Origin: Burkholderiales bacterium PBB2 | Lineage (GTDB): Bacteria; Pseudomonadota; Gammaproteobacteria; Burkholderiales; Burkholderiaceae_C | Direction of reading: 5' to 3' | Assembly: GCA_002255955.1 (NCBI GenBank) | Contig: NKIM01000017.1 | Coordinates: 42,338-106,337, forward strand | Length of the DNA: 64,000 nucleotides | Shown here: positions 17,837-27,535 of the stretch, one piece after another | How the letters are laid out: each line of letters starts with the position of its first letter | How positions within the stretch are numbered: position 1 is the first letter of the stretch | Translations under genes and position numbers: made by a program | The notes under the pieces: model-generated | The model's input: only the letters and a program-made list of their open reading frames with translations | What the model was told of the DNA's origin: nothing | Databases searched by the model: none

Positions 17837-18877
17837 ATGGTTCAGGCTCTGCCTGCAAGTCCGACCCTCGCCGCCACGGATGGCGATGATGAATGGGACG
17901 GCGAACAAGACCCCGCAGTAGCGGCAGACGAGACCGTCGAAGTGCGCGAGGCCCTGGTCGAAGCCGATTGGCACGGCCAGCGCCTGGATCGCTGGATGGT
18001 GCAGCTGGCGCCCGAGTTTTCGCGCAATCACCTGCAGAGTTTGATCGAGCGCGGCTGCGTGCAGATCAACGGTCAGGCCGCCAGCAGCGCCTCGCGCAAG
18101 CTGCAGGCCGGCCAGCGCGTGCGTGTCGAGCTGCAGCCGACCGAAGAAAGCCGTGCCTTTCGTGCCGAAGCCCTGCCGCTGGACATCGTCTACGAGGACG
18201 AGCACCTGCTGGTCTTGAACAAGGCGGCCGGCATGGTGGTCCATCCCGCTTCAGGCAACTGGACGGGCACGGTCATGAACGGCCTGCTTGCGCATCACCC
18301 GGCGGCCGCGGCCCTGCCGCGCGCCGGCATCGTGCACCGCCTCGACAAAGACACCAGCGGCCTGATGATGGTGGGCAAGAGCCGCGAGGCCGTGACGGCG
18401 CTGACGCGCATGATCGCCGCGCGCGAGGTTCATCGCGAGTACGTAGCTCTGGCCTATGGCCGGGTGCCGGAAGAAATGACGGTCGATGCGCCGCTGCGCC
18501 GTGATCTGATCTCGCGCATCAAGATGGCCGTGCTGGCCACGGGCAAGCCCTCGCGCACCGATGTCTACCTGCTCGGCATGGGCGAGCAGGGCGTGCGCCC
18601 GATCAGCGCAGTGCACTGCGTGCTGCACAGCGGGCGCACCCACCAGATCCGCGTGCATCTGGCCTACAAAGGCTACCCCCTGGTCTCGGATGCGTTGTAT
18701 GGCGGCGTGCCTGGCTTGGGCTTGACCCGCCAGGCGCTGCATGCGGCCCGGCTCTCGTTTGCCCACCCGGTCACTGGGGCGGCCTTGCAGTTTGAGGTAG
18801 CCTTGCCGGCCGATTTGGCGGCGGCTTGGGAGACTTTGGGCCTGCCGCCGCCGAGCCTGGCCCCCGTGTTCGATTGA
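17837..18877 (+). CDS. rluD: 23S rRNA pseudouridine(1911/1915/1917) synthase RluD
   Basis: 346 residues. Makes three pseudouridines in helix 69 of 23S rRNA. An N-terminal S4 RNA-binding domain (about 45-100, RLDRWMVQLAPEFSRNHLQ) is followed by the RluA-type catalytic domain. The catalytic Asp is D170 in GIVHRLDKDTSGLMMVGK, and RTHQIRVHLAYKGYPLVSD is the conserved C-terminal motif. The short acidic N-terminal tail (DGDDEWDGEQD) is unconserved. The start ATG 17837 has GGAG 11 bases upstream. The bamD/rluD divergent pair is widespread in Proteobacteria. Confidence 0.94.
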   Translation: MVQALPASPTLAATDGDDEWDGEQDPAVAADETVEVREALVEADWHGQRLDRWMVQLAPEFSRNHLQSLIERGCVQINGQAASSASRKLQAGQRVRVELQPTEESRAFRAEALPLDIVYEDEHLLVLNKAAGMVVHPASGNWTGTVMNGLLAHHPAAAALPRAGIVHRLDKDTSGLMMVGKSREAVTALTRMIAAREVHREYVALAYGRVPEEMTVDAPLRRDLISRIKMAVLATGKPSRTDVYLLGMGEQGVRPISAVHCVLHSGRTHQIRVHLAYKGYPLVSDALYGGVPGLGLTRQALHAARLSFAHPVTGAALQFEVALPADLAAAWETLGLPPPSLAPVFD

Positions 18878-19207
18878 GCGCGCTACAATCTGCGCAAGTT
18901 GATGACGCAGCGATGATGCGCGGGAGGCAGTCTCTGGCCCGCAAGGCGCGTCTCAAGCTTGGTGAGGTGGTGGCCGCCGGACTCGATGTCGATGCCGCCC
19001 GATCCGCCCGCCGCAAACCCAGCCCCGCCTTTCTTGTTGGCTTGAGTGGAAGCGCCGCCGAGGTGTTCAATTCGGTGCCGTATCCCATGCCGAGGCGCCG
19101 TGAGTGCGCCCCGCTGGCTTGCTGAGTGATGTCAGACGCAAGCGCCAAGCCCTGCAAGGCCCGGACGAATCAACACCCGCATGGAACGGGAACGATGACG
19201 AAAGTCA
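18878..19207 (+). other. 330-base region between rluD and scpB with a TACAAT element
   Basis: A -10-like TACAAT (18884-18889) follows the rluD stop by a few bases but has no convincing -35. An open frame from ATG 18913 to 19125 would encode 70 residues rich in Arg and Ala (MMRGRQSLARKARLKLGEVV at its start), without a ribosome site or any family I recognise. The region may be a long scpB leader or hold a small unrecognised gene; I cannot decide from sequence alone. Confidence 0.4.
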
Positions 19208-20116
19208 ATGAACACACAGGATGCTAAGCGCGTCCTCGAGACCGCGCTGATTTGCGCCCAGCAGCCTTTGACGCTGCGCGAAATGCGCAGTCTGTTTGCC
19301 GATGCCGTCGGTCCCGACACCTTGCGTTCGGTGCTCGACGAGCTCTCGCGTGATTGGGAAGGCCGTGGTGTGGAGTTGGTGGCGGTGGCCAGCGGCTGGC
19401 GCTTCCAGAGCCGGCCCGAGATGCGCGAGTATCTCGATCGCATGCATCCCGAAAAGCCGCAGCGTTACTCGCGGGCCGTGATGGAGACCTTGGCCATCAT
19501 TGCCTACCGCCAGCCGGTGACGCGCGGCGATATTGAAGACATTCGCGGCGTGGTGGTCTCCACCCAGATCGTCAAGCAGCTCGAAGATCGGGCCTGGATT
19601 GAAGTGATTGGCCACCGCGAAGCGCCCGGGCGACCGGCGCTGTACGCGACCACGCAGCAGTTTCTGGACGATCTGGGCCTGAACAGCCTGGAGCAACTGC
19701 CCGAACTGGAGGCCGGGCAGGCGCCGAGCGCAGCCGTGGCGGAAGCCGCGGGCTTGCAGGGCTTGTTGCTGGAGGCGGAAGCTGAAGCACCGGCCGAACC
19801 CGCGGGTGATGCTGCAGCTGAAGCTGCTTTGCAGCCTTCGGCTCAGTTGCCGGGCGACGAGCCCGGCAGCACGTCAGGCGAGGTGCCGTTAGAAGGCGCG
19901 GCGCCGCAAGCCCTTGAATCCGAGGCGGCGCCCGATGCGAATCTGGCGACTGCTGAACCCACGCCGCTGGTGGATGCCTCTGTGCAGCCGCCGGCAGAAA
20001 CCGCGAAGATTTCTTCGATCCATTCCGCGCCTATCGGCAACGATATCGGCGCCTCTATTCCGGCCGAGCCGGACTCTCAGACTGACGCCGCCGAACCGGT
20101 GCAACCCGACGCATGA
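19208..20116 (+). CDS. scpB: SMC-Scp complex subunit ScpB with a long low-complexity tail
   Basis: 302 residues. Residues 1 to about 180 are the tandem winged-helix kleisin-binding subunit that works with SMC and ScpA in chromosome segregation ([60 protein letters not shown]). From about residue 185 an acidic Ala/Glu/Pro-rich tail of some 120 residues follows, so the protein is far longer than the usual ~190-200. scpA is not adjacent. The stop overlaps the rluB start by four bases (ATGA). The ribosome site is weak. Confidence 0.93.
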   Translation: MNTQDAKRVLETALICAQQPLTLREMRSLFADAVGPDTLRSVLDELSRDWEGRGVELVAVASGWRFQSRPEMREYLDRMHPEKPQRYSRAVMETLAIIAYRQPVTRGDIEDIRGVVVSTQIVKQLEDRAWIEVIGHREAPGRPALYATTQQFLDDLGLNSLEQLPELEAGQAPSAAVAEAAGLQGLLLEAEAEAPAEPAGDAAAEAALQPSAQLPGDEPGSTSGEVPLEGAAPQALESEAAPDANLATAEPTPLVDASVQPPAETAKISSIHSAPIGNDIGASIPAEPDSQTDAAEPVQPDA

Positions 20117-22350
20117 ATTCCAACGAAACCGATTCCCAAGCCGATTCCGGCGCCCCCGCCATTGAACCTGGCAGCGAGGCCGCAGCGCCCAAGCGCAAGC
20201 GTGCGCCGGCCAAGTCCAAGGCGGCGGTGAGCGCCGACAGTGCGCCGGCTGCGGTTGAAGCTGCCGCTGAAGCCGCGCCCGTCAAGACACGCGCGCCGCG
20301 CAAGACGGCGGCGAAGAAGGCCGCTGAAGCCGTGCTGGAGGTAAGTGGCGAAGCTTCGGCTCCAGCTGCGGCTCCTGCTGCGGCTCCGTTTGAGCCCGAG
20401 GCGGCCGAGGCCGCTGCGCCCAAGCGCCGTGCCCCGCGCAAGACCGCCGCTGCCAAATCGGCCGAAGCTTCCCCCGAGGTTGCTGCGCCCGAGTCGGCGT
20501 CAGCGCCGGCCGAAGCTGCGCCGGCACCCGCTGCGCGCAAGCCGGTGTTCACGCTGGCTCCGGACGCCGAATCGGCGCCTGCGGCCGAGCCGGTGGCGGA
20601 AGCCGCCGAAGCTGGCTCCGGCGAAGATGCGGGTGATTCGGCCGAGGGTGGCGAGCGCGGTGGTCGCAATCGCAACCGCCGCCGGGGCCGCAAGGATCGC
20701 GGTGATCGCGCCGAGCGTCTGGAGGGCGCCGTTGCGGCCGAGGGCGGCGAGCGCCCGCTGCGCGTGGCCGTGCAGGCGGTGGCGCCGGCACCCGAGGTGC
20801 TGGCGGCCGTGGGTGAGCGCTTCGCCGAAGTGCTGGCGGGTGAGTTCGATGGCAGCGACGAGGGCGAACTGCCTGAGGCCACGGCTGCGGCTGCGGCTGC
20901 GGTCGAGGACGAAGAAGAAGTCGACACCAAGCGTGTGCTGGCCGCCGAGCCCGATGCGCCCAAGCTGCAAAAAGTGCTGGCCCAGGCCGGCATTGGCTCG
21001 CGCCGCGACATCGAGGACATGATTGCCGACGGCAAGATCGAAGTGAACGGCGAAGTGGCCCACATCGGCCAGCGAATTTCCTTCGGTGACCAGGTCCGTG
21101 TGGCCGGCAAGCCGATTCGCGTGCGCATCTCGCCGCCGGCGCCGCGCATCCTGGCCTACCACAAGCCCGCCGGCGAAGTGGTCACCTTCAACGACCCGGA
21201 AGGTCGCCCGACCGTGTTCCGCCACCTGCCGCGCCTGCAGCAGGGCAAATGGCAATCGGTCGGCCGCCTGGACATCAACACCGAAGGCCTGCTGCTGTTC
21301 ACCAACTCGGGTGAGCTGGCCAATCAGCTGATGCATCCGCGCTTCGGCGTGGAGCGTGAGTACGCCGTGCGCGTGCTCGGCACCTTGCAGCCCGATCAAA
21401 AGGCGCGTCTGCTCGAAGGCGTGATCGTCGAGGGTCAGAAGGCCGCGTTCAAGAGCATCGAAGACGGCGGCGGCGAGGGCGTGAACCACTGGTACCGCGT
21501 GGTCATCACCGAAGGTCGCAACCGCGAAGTGCGCAAGCTCTTCGACACCGTGGGCCTGACGGTCAGCCGCCTGATCCGCATCCGCTACGGCACCGTGGTG
21601 CTGCCGCGCGGCCTGAAGCGCTGCGTCTGGATCGAGCTGGGTGAAGACGATGTGAAGATCATTCGCCGCCTGGCTGGTGGTGAGCCGCAAGGCCGCGGCC
21701 GTGAGGATCGTGCCGAGCGCGGCCCTCGTGGGAACGACCGAGGCAATGACCGCGGTGACCGTGGCGAGGCGCGTGCCGATCGCGGTGAGCGTGGCGAGCG
21801 CGGTGAGCAACGCCCCGAGCGCGGCGGCGAGCGGGGCCGCAATGGCAATGGCAACGGCAACAACCGCCGTGCCGATGGTCGCCAGGCCGGTGTCGGCCCG
21901 CGCCCCTCGCGTGGCCCCGAGGCGCGTGCGCCCGAGCGTGACCGCGAGCCGCCGCGCGCCCAGGAGCGCGACCGCGATCGCGACCTGGATCGTGGCGACG
22001 ACGAGTTCGACGACTTCATCCCGCGCAATATCAACCCGCTGGAGCAGACCTTTGACCGCCGCTTTGCCGGCAACAAGGGTCGTGGTTTCCCGCAGGGCTT
22101 CGGTGCCGGTGGCAGCAGCAGCCAGGAGCCGCGTGGCGGCCAAGGCCGCGGCGGCGCCCGTGGCGGCAAGGGCGACGGCCCGCGTCAGCCCGATCCGATG
22201 CAAACCTCGGTCGGCTATATCGGTGCGGACGCCTTTGTGCGCCGCAGTGGCCGGGGTGGTGGCGGTGGCGGCGGTCGTGGCGGCCAGCAAGGTGGCAGCA
22301 ACGGCGGCGGTGGCCGCAGTGGTGGCGGCTTTGGTGGCCGCAAGCGCTGA
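20113..22350 (+). CDS. rluB: 23S rRNA pseudouridine(2605) synthase RluB with long disordered N- and C-terminal tails
   Basis: 745 residues, more than twice the usual ~290-330. Residues 1 to about 280 are Ala/Pro/Lys/Glu-rich with repeated [16 protein letters not shown] basic blocks. The enzyme core follows: S4 domain from K284 ([20 protein letters not shown]), then the RsuA/RluB catalytic domain with catalytic D387 in [13 protein letters not shown]. After about residue 520 comes an Arg/Gly/Asp-rich tail ending in a polyglycine RGG region ([11 protein letters not shown]). The tails probably bind RNA non-specifically. The gene overlaps scpB by four bases. A hairpin without T-run (22371-22404) follows. 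Confidence 0.93.
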   Translation: MNSNETDSQADSGAPAIEPGSEAAAPKRKRAPAKSKAAVSADSAPAAVEAAAEAAPVKTRAPRKTAAKKAAEAVLEVSGEASAPAAAPAAAPFEPEAAEAAAPKRRAPRKTAAAKSAEASPEVAAPESASAPAEAAPAPAARKPVFTLAPDAESAPAAEPVAEAAEAGSGEDAGDSAEGGERGGRNRNRRRGRKDRGDRAERLEGAVAAEGGERPLRVAVQAVAPAPEVLAAVGERFAEVLAGEFDGSDEGELPEATAAAAAAVEDEEEVDTKRVLAAEPDAPKLQKVLAQAGIGSRRDIEDMIADGKIEVNGEVAHIGQRISFGDQVRVAGKPIRVRISPPAPRILAYHKPAGEVVTFNDPEGRPTVFRHLPRLQQGKWQSVGRLDINTEGLLLFTNSGELANQLMHPRFGVEREYAVRVLGTLQPDQKARLLEGVIVEGQKAAFKSIEDGGGEGVNHWYRVVITEGRNREVRKLFDTVGLTVSRLIRIRYGTVVLPRGLKRCVWIELGEDDVKIIRRLAGGEPQGRGREDRAERGPRGNDRGNDRGDRGEARADRGERGERGEQRPERGGERGRNGNGNGNNRRADGRQAGVGPRPSRGPEARAPERDREPPRAQERDRDRDLDRGDDEFDDFIPRNINPLEQTFDRRFAGNKGRGFPQGFGAGGSSSQEPRGGQGRGGARGGKGDGPRQPDPMQTSVGYIGADAFVRRSGRGGGGGGGRGGQQGGSNGGGGRSGGGFGGRKR

Positions 22351-22370
22351 TCCAGCGTGCCGGATGGCGC

Positions 22371-22404
22371 GGTTTCAGGCCCGGCTCAGCCCGGCGCTGA
22401 AACC
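22371..22404 (+). other. Hairpin downstream of rluB
   Basis: GGTTTCAG (22371-22378) pairs with CTGAAACC (22397-22404) around a GC-rich loop. No T-run follows directly, so termination would be weak or factor-assisted. Confidence 0.5.
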
Positions 22405-22424
22405 TCGCTGACACCGGCACACAG

Positions 22425-22430
22425 TACAAT
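22425..22430 (+). promoter_or_regulatory. Probable -10 element of the ndk promoter
   Basis: TACAAT, preceded by G, lies 40 bases upstream of the ndk ATG. A -35 at normal spacing is not recognisable. The same GTACAAT form precedes hisZ. Confidence 0.45.
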
Positions 22431-22470
22431 CGCGGGTTTTGCCAAGCCCTTAGATTTCAGGAGAAATACC

Positions 22471-22896
22471 ATGGCGATCGAACGTACCCTTTCCATCATC
22501 AAGCCCGATGCCGTCGCCAAGAACGTGATCGGCCAGATCTACGCTCGTTTCGAAGGCGCAGGCCTGAAGATCGTCGCGGCCAAGATGACCCACCTGTCGC
22601 GCGGCGAAGCCGAGGCTTTCTACGCTGTGCACAAGGCACGCCCCTTCTTCAACGACCTGGTGAACTTCATGATCTCCGGTCCGGTCGTGATCTCGGCTCT
22701 GGAAGGCGAGAACGCCATCCTGAAGCACCGCGATCTGATGGGCGCCACCGACCCGAAGAAGGCCGAGAAGGGCACCATCCGTGCTGACTTCGCCGACAGC
22801 ATCGATGCCAACGCCGTGCACGGTTCGGACGCTCCCGAAACCGCCGCCGTGGAAGTGGCATTCTTCTTCCCCGGCATGAATGTCTACAGCCGTTAA
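22471..22896 (+). CDS. ndk: Nucleoside diphosphate kinase
   Basis: 141 residues, the exact usual length. Transfers the gamma-phosphate from ATP to other NDPs through a phospho-histidine. The catalytic His is H117 in [10 protein letters not shown]. The N-terminus [17 protein letters not shown] is diagnostic. ATG 22471 has a strong AGGAG site. The rlmN cluster follows after a 150-base spacer holding two hairpins. Confidence 0.98.
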   Translation: MAIERTLSIIKPDAVAKNVIGQIYARFEGAGLKIVAAKMTHLSRGEAEAFYAVHKARPFFNDLVNFMISGPVVISALEGENAILKHRDLMGATDPKKAEKGTIRADFADSIDANAVHGSDAPETAAVEVAFFFPGMNVYSR

Positions 22897-22920
22897 TTCG
22901 GTCTGACGCCTCTTGTGCTG

Positions 22921-22986
22921 ACAGCCTGGAGGCTGTGAGTTTGAGCTGTAAACCGCTTGCCGGCCTTCGGGCTTGCGGCGGTTTTT
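22921..22986 (+). terminator. Two hairpins after ndk, the second terminator-like
   Basis: ACAGCC-tgga-GGCTGT (22921-22936) is a perfect small hairpin. AACCGC (22951-22956) pairs with GCGGTT (22977-22982) and is followed by further T (to 22986), giving a probable partial terminator ahead of rlmN. Confidence 0.6.
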
Positions 22987-23046
22987 GCAAACCAGGGCGG
23001 CGCCATTTCGGGCCCGGCCCTGACGACAAGAGATAGAGGCAAGATC

Positions 23047-24162
23047 ATGGACGCGGTCAACCTGCTTGGATTCGATCTGGAAGGCCTGGCTGCGTACTGC
23101 GAGCAGCTGGGGGAAAAGCGTTTTCGCGCCACCCAGCTGTTCCGCTGGATCCATCAAAAAGGTGCATCTGATTTCGCTCAGATGACCGACCTGGCCAAGT
23201 CGCTGCGCGACAAGCTGGCCACCCGGGCGCATATTCAGGCGTTGCCGGTGATTTCTGAACATCGCTCCTCGGACGGCACGGTCAAGTGGTTGTTTGACGT
23301 GGGCGCCGGCAATGCCGTGGAAGCCGTCTACATCCCCGAAAGCGATCGCGGCACGCTGTGCGTGTCAAGCCAAGCCGGTTGCGCGGTGGGCTGCCGTTTC
23401 TGCTCCACCGGCCATCAGGGCTTCAGTCGCAACCTCGAGACCTGGGAAATCATTGCCCAGCTCTGGTATGCCGAGCATCAGCTGCGCCGCGACCTGGGCC
23501 GCGATGAGCGCATCATCTCCAACGTGGTGATGATGGGTATGGGCGAGCCCCTGCAGAACTACAACGCCCTGGTACCGGCCCTGCGCATGATGCTGGACGA
23601 CCATGGCTACGGCCTGTCGCGCCGCCGCGTGACGGTCTCGACCTCGGGCGTGGTGCCCATGATCGACCGCCTGCGCGAGGACTGCCCGGTGGCCCTGGCC
23701 GTGTCCCTGCACGCGCCGACCGATCCGCTGCGCGATCAGCTGGTGCCGCTGAACAAGAAGTACCCGATTGCCGAGCTGCTGGAGGCCTGCAACCGCTACC
23801 TGGACAAGGCGCCGCGCGACTTCATCACCTTCGAATACTGCATGCTGGACGGTGTCAATGACACGCCCGAGCAGGCGCAGGCCCTGGTCAAACTGCTGCG
23901 CGGCCATGTGTCTTGCAAGATCAATCTGATCCCCTTCAACCCTTTCCCGGCTTCGGGCCTGCTGCGCAGCTCGAACGAGCGCGTCAAGGCCTTCGCCGAG
24001 GTGCTGCTCAATGCCGGCCTGGTGACGACAGTGCGCAAGACGCGCGGTGACGACATCGACGCGGCCTGCGGACAGCTGGCCGGCGAGGTGCAGGATCGCA
24101 CCCAGGCCCACATTCGCATGGTGCGTGCGCCAGTGGTGGTAAAAGGCGCAAGTTCTCCCTGA
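23047..24162 (+). CDS. rlmN: Dual-specificity 23S rRNA A2503 / tRNA A37 C2-methyltransferase RlmN
   Basis: 371 residues. Radical-SAM enzyme that methylates C2 of A2503 in 23S rRNA and A37 in some tRNAs. The 4Fe-4S ligands are C112, C116 and C119 in the CxxxCxxC motif [29 protein letters not shown] is the SAM-binding GEP motif, and the methylated cysteine lies near the C-terminus in [11 protein letters not shown] chose ATG 23047, although the frame is open further upstream, because the family begins about there. It heads the long rlmN-to-purA cluster. Confidence 0.96.
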   Translation: MDAVNLLGFDLEGLAAYCEQLGEKRFRATQLFRWIHQKGASDFAQMTDLAKSLRDKLATRAHIQALPVISEHRSSDGTVKWLFDVGAGNAVEAVYIPESDRGTLCVSSQAGCAVGCRFCSTGHQGFSRNLETWEIIAQLWYAEHQLRRDLGRDERIISNVVMMGMGEPLQNYNALVPALRMMLDDHGYGLSRRRVTVSTSGVVPMIDRLREDCPVALAVSLHAPTDPLRDQLVPLNKKYPIAELLEACNRYLDKAPRDFITFEYCMLDGVNDTPEQAQALVKLLRGHVSCKINLIPFNPFPASGLLRSSNERVKAFAEVLLNAGLVTTVRKTRGDDIDAACGQLAGEVQDRTQAHIRMVRAPVVVKGASSP

Positions 24163-24204
24163 GTGCAGTGAACTTTTCGAACCCCTGGTGAAGACAACAG
24201 CCCA

Positions 24205-25035
24205 ATGAAAACAACAACTGAGCAGACAGGTGTGGCATCTTTGGTGGCTAAGTCCGGGTCCCGCATGCTGTTGGCGGGCTTGGTGCTGATGCTGGCGGCC
24301 TGTGCGGCCCCGGCGCCCACTGCCAGCACTGGCCCGCGCACCGCCTTCGATCAGACCGATGCCGACCGCCGCGCCGGCGTGCGCCTGGAACTGGCGGCCG
24401 GTTATTTCTCGCGCGGCCAGTACAACACGGCGCTCGACGAAATCAAGCAGGCCCTGACCGCCAAGCCCGAGATGCGCGAGGCCATCAATCTGCGCGGCCT
24501 GGTCTATGCCGCCATGGGTGAACTTCAGCTGGCTGACGACAACTTCCGCCGCGCGCTGGTGCTCTACCCGCAAGACCCCGACACCTTGCACAACTACGGC
24601 TGGCTGATGTGCCAGCAGCAGCGCTGGGCCGAAGCCAGCAGTCGCTTCGAGCAGGCCCTGGCGCAGCCCAGCTACCGCGCGCCGGCGCGCACCTACCTGG
24701 CCAAGGGCGTGTGCGAAGCGCGCGCCGGACGCCTGCCTGATGCAGAAGCTAGCTTGGTCAAGGCCTTTGAGTTCGATCCGGGCAACCCGGCCGTGGCCGT
24801 CAACCTGGCCGAGGTGCTGTACCGCAATCAGCAGTACGAGCGCGCGCGTTTCTACATCAAACGGGTCAATGCCCAGGAAGACCAAAGCACAGCGCAGACG
24901 CTGTGGCTGGCCCTGCGCATTGAGCGCCGTCTCAACAACAATGCCGGCGTGGATGAACTGGGCCAATTGCTGCGCCGTCGTCATCCGCAGTCGGCCGAGC
25001 TGCAAGCCTTGAACAATGGGCGCTTCGATGAGTGA
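24205..25035 (+). CDS. pilW: Type IV pilus biogenesis/stability lipoprotein PilW (PilF), TPR protein
   Basis: 276 residues. Outer-membrane lipoprotein that helps PilQ secretin assembly. Lipobox LAAC with the lipidated C33 after a hydrophobic stretch (LAGLVLMLAAC). TPR repeats fill the rest (RLELAAGYFSRGQYNTALDE, INLRGLVYAAMGELQLADDN, NYGWLMCQQQRWAEASSRFE). Position between rlmN and the rodZ-like gene is the standard arrangement in Proteobacteria. No other pilus genes are in the window. The end overlaps the upstream possible starts of the next gene. Confidence 0.92.
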   Translation: MKTTTEQTGVASLVAKSGSRMLLAGLVLMLAACAAPAPTASTGPRTAFDQTDADRRAGVRLELAAGYFSRGQYNTALDEIKQALTAKPEMREAINLRGLVYAAMGELQLADDNFRRALVLYPQDPDTLHNYGWLMCQQQRWAEASSRFEQALAQPSYRAPARTYLAKGVCEARAGRLPDAEASLVKAFEFDPGNPAVAVNLAEVLYRNQQYERARFYIKRVNAQEDQSTAQTLWLALRIERRLNNNAGVDELGQLLRRRHPQSAELQALNNGRFDE

Positions 25036-25048
25036 AGAGGGAGATCGC

Positions 25049-26083
25049 ATGTCTTCGATCCTGAGCGAGGCCGCGCCCGTGTCGGGCATGGCCGCGCCGC
25101 GCCAGACCGCGGGCGCCTGGTTGCGCGATGCGCGCCAGCGCCATGGCCTGCACATCGTTGCCCTGGCGGCCACGCTCAAGGTTCACCCGTCCAAGCTCGA
25201 GGCGCTGGAAGCCGACCGCTGGGACGAACTGCCGGACACGACCTTTGTGCGTGCGCTGGCCAAGTCCATCTGCCGCGTACTCAAGATCGATGCCTCGCCG
25301 GTGCTGGCCCTGCTGCCGAACAGCGAAGACCGCGAGCTGACCATGTCGCGCGGCCTGAATCAGCCTTTCCGCGACCGCACGGCCGGGGAGGGCGGTTTCT
25401 CGCTGACGCTCATTCAGCGGCCGGTGGTTTGGGGGCCGGCCTTGTTGTTGGCTGCGGCTGTCGGCGTGTACCTGATGCCGGCGGCCTGGCTGCCCTCGGC
25501 CGCCTCGCTCGGCGCGGCAGGCCCGGCGGCCAGCGACGCGGTGGAGTCGAGCTCCGCCACCTTGCCCGTGCCAGTCGAGGCGCCTTTGGCCGCAGCTTCG
25601 GCCCCGGTGCTCGCGGCGCCCGCTTCGGCCCCTGCCGTCATGGCTCAGTCGAGCCCGGTGCTTCAAGCGCCCGCCAGCGCGGCTCCGTCCGGCCTGCCGA
25701 CCGCGGCTGGGCAGGACCTGCGTCTGAACCCGCAAGCGCCGGCCTTGGCCAAGCCTCTCGCCTCGGCCGCTTCGGCCGCGGCGATCACAGCCCCGAGCAG
25801 CAACATGGTGGCTGCAGCAGCGCAGCCGCTGGCGCCACCGCCGGGCTCCGTGCCGCTGGTGGTCAAAGTCAGCTCCGAGTCCTGGGTCGAGGTGGTGGAC
25901 GCTTCGGGCCGTACCCTCTTGTCCAAGCTCCTGCGTCCCGGTGATGCGCAGAATCTGGCTGGCCTGCCGCCGCTGCGCGTGCGCGTGGGCAATGTGGCCG
26001 GCACTGAGTTGATCTTGCGTGGCGAGCCGGTGGATCTGGTGTCGCGGTCCAAGGACAACGTGGCGCGCCTGGAACTGAATTGA
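25049..26083 (+). CDS. rodZ: RodZ-like helix-turn-helix membrane protein with DUF4115 domain
   Basis: 344 residues. An N-terminal cytoplasmic HTH domain (about 20-90, AGAWLRDARQRHGLHIVALA) is followed by one membrane helix (about 124-147, WGPALLLAAAVGVYLMPAAW). Then comes a long Ala/Pro/Ser linker and a C-terminal periplasmic DUF4115 domain (about 268-340, LVVKVSSESWVEVVDASGR). RodZ links MreB to the cell-wall elongation machinery. I chose ATG 25049 (AGGGAG at good spacing); ATG 25028 is a possible start overlapping pilW. Context between pilW and ispG is classic for rodZ. Confidence 0.88.
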   Translation: MSSILSEAAPVSGMAAPRQTAGAWLRDARQRHGLHIVALAATLKVHPSKLEALEADRWDELPDTTFVRALAKSICRVLKIDASPVLALLPNSEDRELTMSRGLNQPFRDRTAGEGGFSLTLIQRPVVWGPALLLAAAVGVYLMPAAWLPSAASLGAAGPAASDAVESSSATLPVPVEAPLAAASAPVLAAPASAPAVMAQSSPVLQAPASAAPSGLPTAAGQDLRLNPQAPALAKPLASAASAAAITAPSSNMVAAAAQPLAPPPGSVPLVVKVSSESWVEVVDASGRTLLSKLLRPGDAQNLAGLPPLRVRVGNVAGTELILRGEPVDLVSRSKDNVARLELN

Positions 26084-26185
26084 CCGATGGATCCGATCGG
26101 TGCCGGCGCCTGACCCCTCACCCCAGCCTGCATCCTCGCGATTCCAAGCCCTGTTTTTTGCCGAACCTCACAGCAGCATCGACAT

Positions 26186-27490
26186 ATGAGCGCAACGCCT
26201 GACGAGACCAGCCCCGCGCTGGCGTCCTCTTCCTTCTTGGCCGTGGCTGCCGCCCAGCCGGCGGCGCGCCGCTCGCGCCAGGCCCAGGTTCGCTGGGGTT
26301 CGCGCGTGGTCACCATCGGCGGGGATGCGCCCGTGCGCGTGCAGTCCATGACCAACACCGACACCGTGGATGTGATCGGCACCGCCATCCAGATCAAGGA
26401 GCTGGCAATTGCCGGCTCCGAGCTGGTGCGCATCACGGTCAACACGCCCGAGGCGGCCGAGGCCGTGCCCCACATCCGCGAGCAGCTCGATCGCATGGGC
26501 ATCGATGTGCCTTTGGTGGGCGATTTCCACTACAACGGCCACCGCCTGCTGAGCGAGTACCCGGCCATGGCGCAAGCCTTGTCCAAGTACCGCATCAATC
26601 CGGGCAATGTGGGCAAGGGCGACAAGAAAGACCGCCAGTTCGCGATGATGATCGAGGCCGCGATCAAGTACGACAAGGTCGTGCGCATCGGCGTCAACTG
26701 GGGCAGCCTGGATCAGGAATTGCTCGCCGCCATGATGGACGAGAACGCCCGGCGCGCCGAGCCCTGGGATGCCAAGCAGGTCATGTACCAGGCGCTGATC
26801 CAGTCGGCCCTGAGTTCGGCCGAGTACGCCCGTGAACTGGGCATGAACCCCGACAACATCATCATCAGCTGCAAGGTCAGCGGCGTACAGGATCTGATCT
26901 CGGTCTACCGTGCGCTCAGCCAGCGCTGCGATTACGCCCTGCACCTGGGGCTGACCGAAGCCGGCATGGGCACCAAGGGCACGGTGGCCTCGGCCACGGC
27001 CTTGTCCATCCTGCTGCAGGAAGGCATTGGCGACACCATTCGTGTCTCGCTGACGCCTCAGCCTGGCGAATCTCGCACGCAAGAGGTGGTGGTGGCGCTG
27101 GAGATTTTGCAGTCCCTGGGCCTGCGCGCCTTCAACCCCAGCGTGACCGCTTGCCCGGGCTGCGGCCGCACCACCAGCACCACCTTCCAGGAGCTGGCCA
27201 AGCAGATCGACGACTTCCTGCGTGAGCAGATGCCGGTCTGGCGCAAGAAGTACCCCGGCGTGGAAAACCTCAAGGTCGCCGTGATGGGCTGCATCGTCAA
27301 CGGCCCCGGCGAGAGCAAGCACGCCGACATCGGCATCAGCCTGCCCGGCACCGGCGAGGCGCCGGCTGCGCCGGTCTTCATCGACGGCGAGAAGGCCCTG
27401 ACTCTGCGCGGCGAGAACATCGCCAACGAGTTCCACGCCCTGGTCGAGAACTACATCGAGAAGCGCTTCAGCGCTGTGCAAGCGGCCTGA
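26186..27490 (+). CDS. ispG: 4-hydroxy-3-methylbut-2-en-1-yl diphosphate synthase (flavodoxin)
   Basis: 434 residues. Next-to-last enzyme of the MEP isoprenoid pathway, converting MEcPP to HMBPP with a 4Fe-4S cluster. Cluster ligands C323 and C326 (CPGCGR) and C369 ([10 protein letters not shown]) are present. The N-terminal TIM-barrel motif [14 protein letters not shown] and [10 protein letters not shown] are characteristic. The first ~30 residues are an extra Ala/Ser-rich leader. dxr of the same pathway is at 51928. Confidence 0.96.
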   Translation: MSATPDETSPALASSSFLAVAAAQPAARRSRQAQVRWGSRVVTIGGDAPVRVQSMTNTDTVDVIGTAIQIKELAIAGSELVRITVNTPEAAEAVPHIREQLDRMGIDVPLVGDFHYNGHRLLSEYPAMAQALSKYRINPGNVGKGDKKDRQFAMMIEAAIKYDKVVRIGVNWGSLDQELLAAMMDENARRAEPWDAKQVMYQALIQSALSSAEYARELGMNPDNIIISCKVSGVQDLISVYRALSQRCDYALHLGLTEAGMGTKGTVASATALSILLQEGIGDTIRVSLTPQPGESRTQEVVVALEILQSLGLRAFNPSVTACPGCGRTTSTTFQELAKQIDDFLREQMPVWRKKYPGVENLKVAVMGCIVNGPGESKHADIGISLPGTGEAPAAPVFIDGEKALTLRGENIANEFHALVENYIEKRFSAVQAA

Positions 27491-27535
27491 GCGCTGGCAT
27501 TGCTTGAAAAAAAGAACACCGCGAATTCCACACCC

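Noticed and set aside
20500-22290. A 596-codon minus-strand frame opposite rluB
   Set aside because: It arises from the Arg/Gly and Ala-rich repeats of rluB and reads as Ala/Thr-rich nonsense.
20650-22340. A repeat or CRISPR-like array in rluB
   Set aside because: The short GC-rich repeats are in-frame Arg/Gly and Ala/Lys codons with no conserved spacer length.
22408-22413. CTGACA as -35 for ndk
   Set aside because: It would leave only 11 bases to the TACAAT -10, too short for sigma-70.
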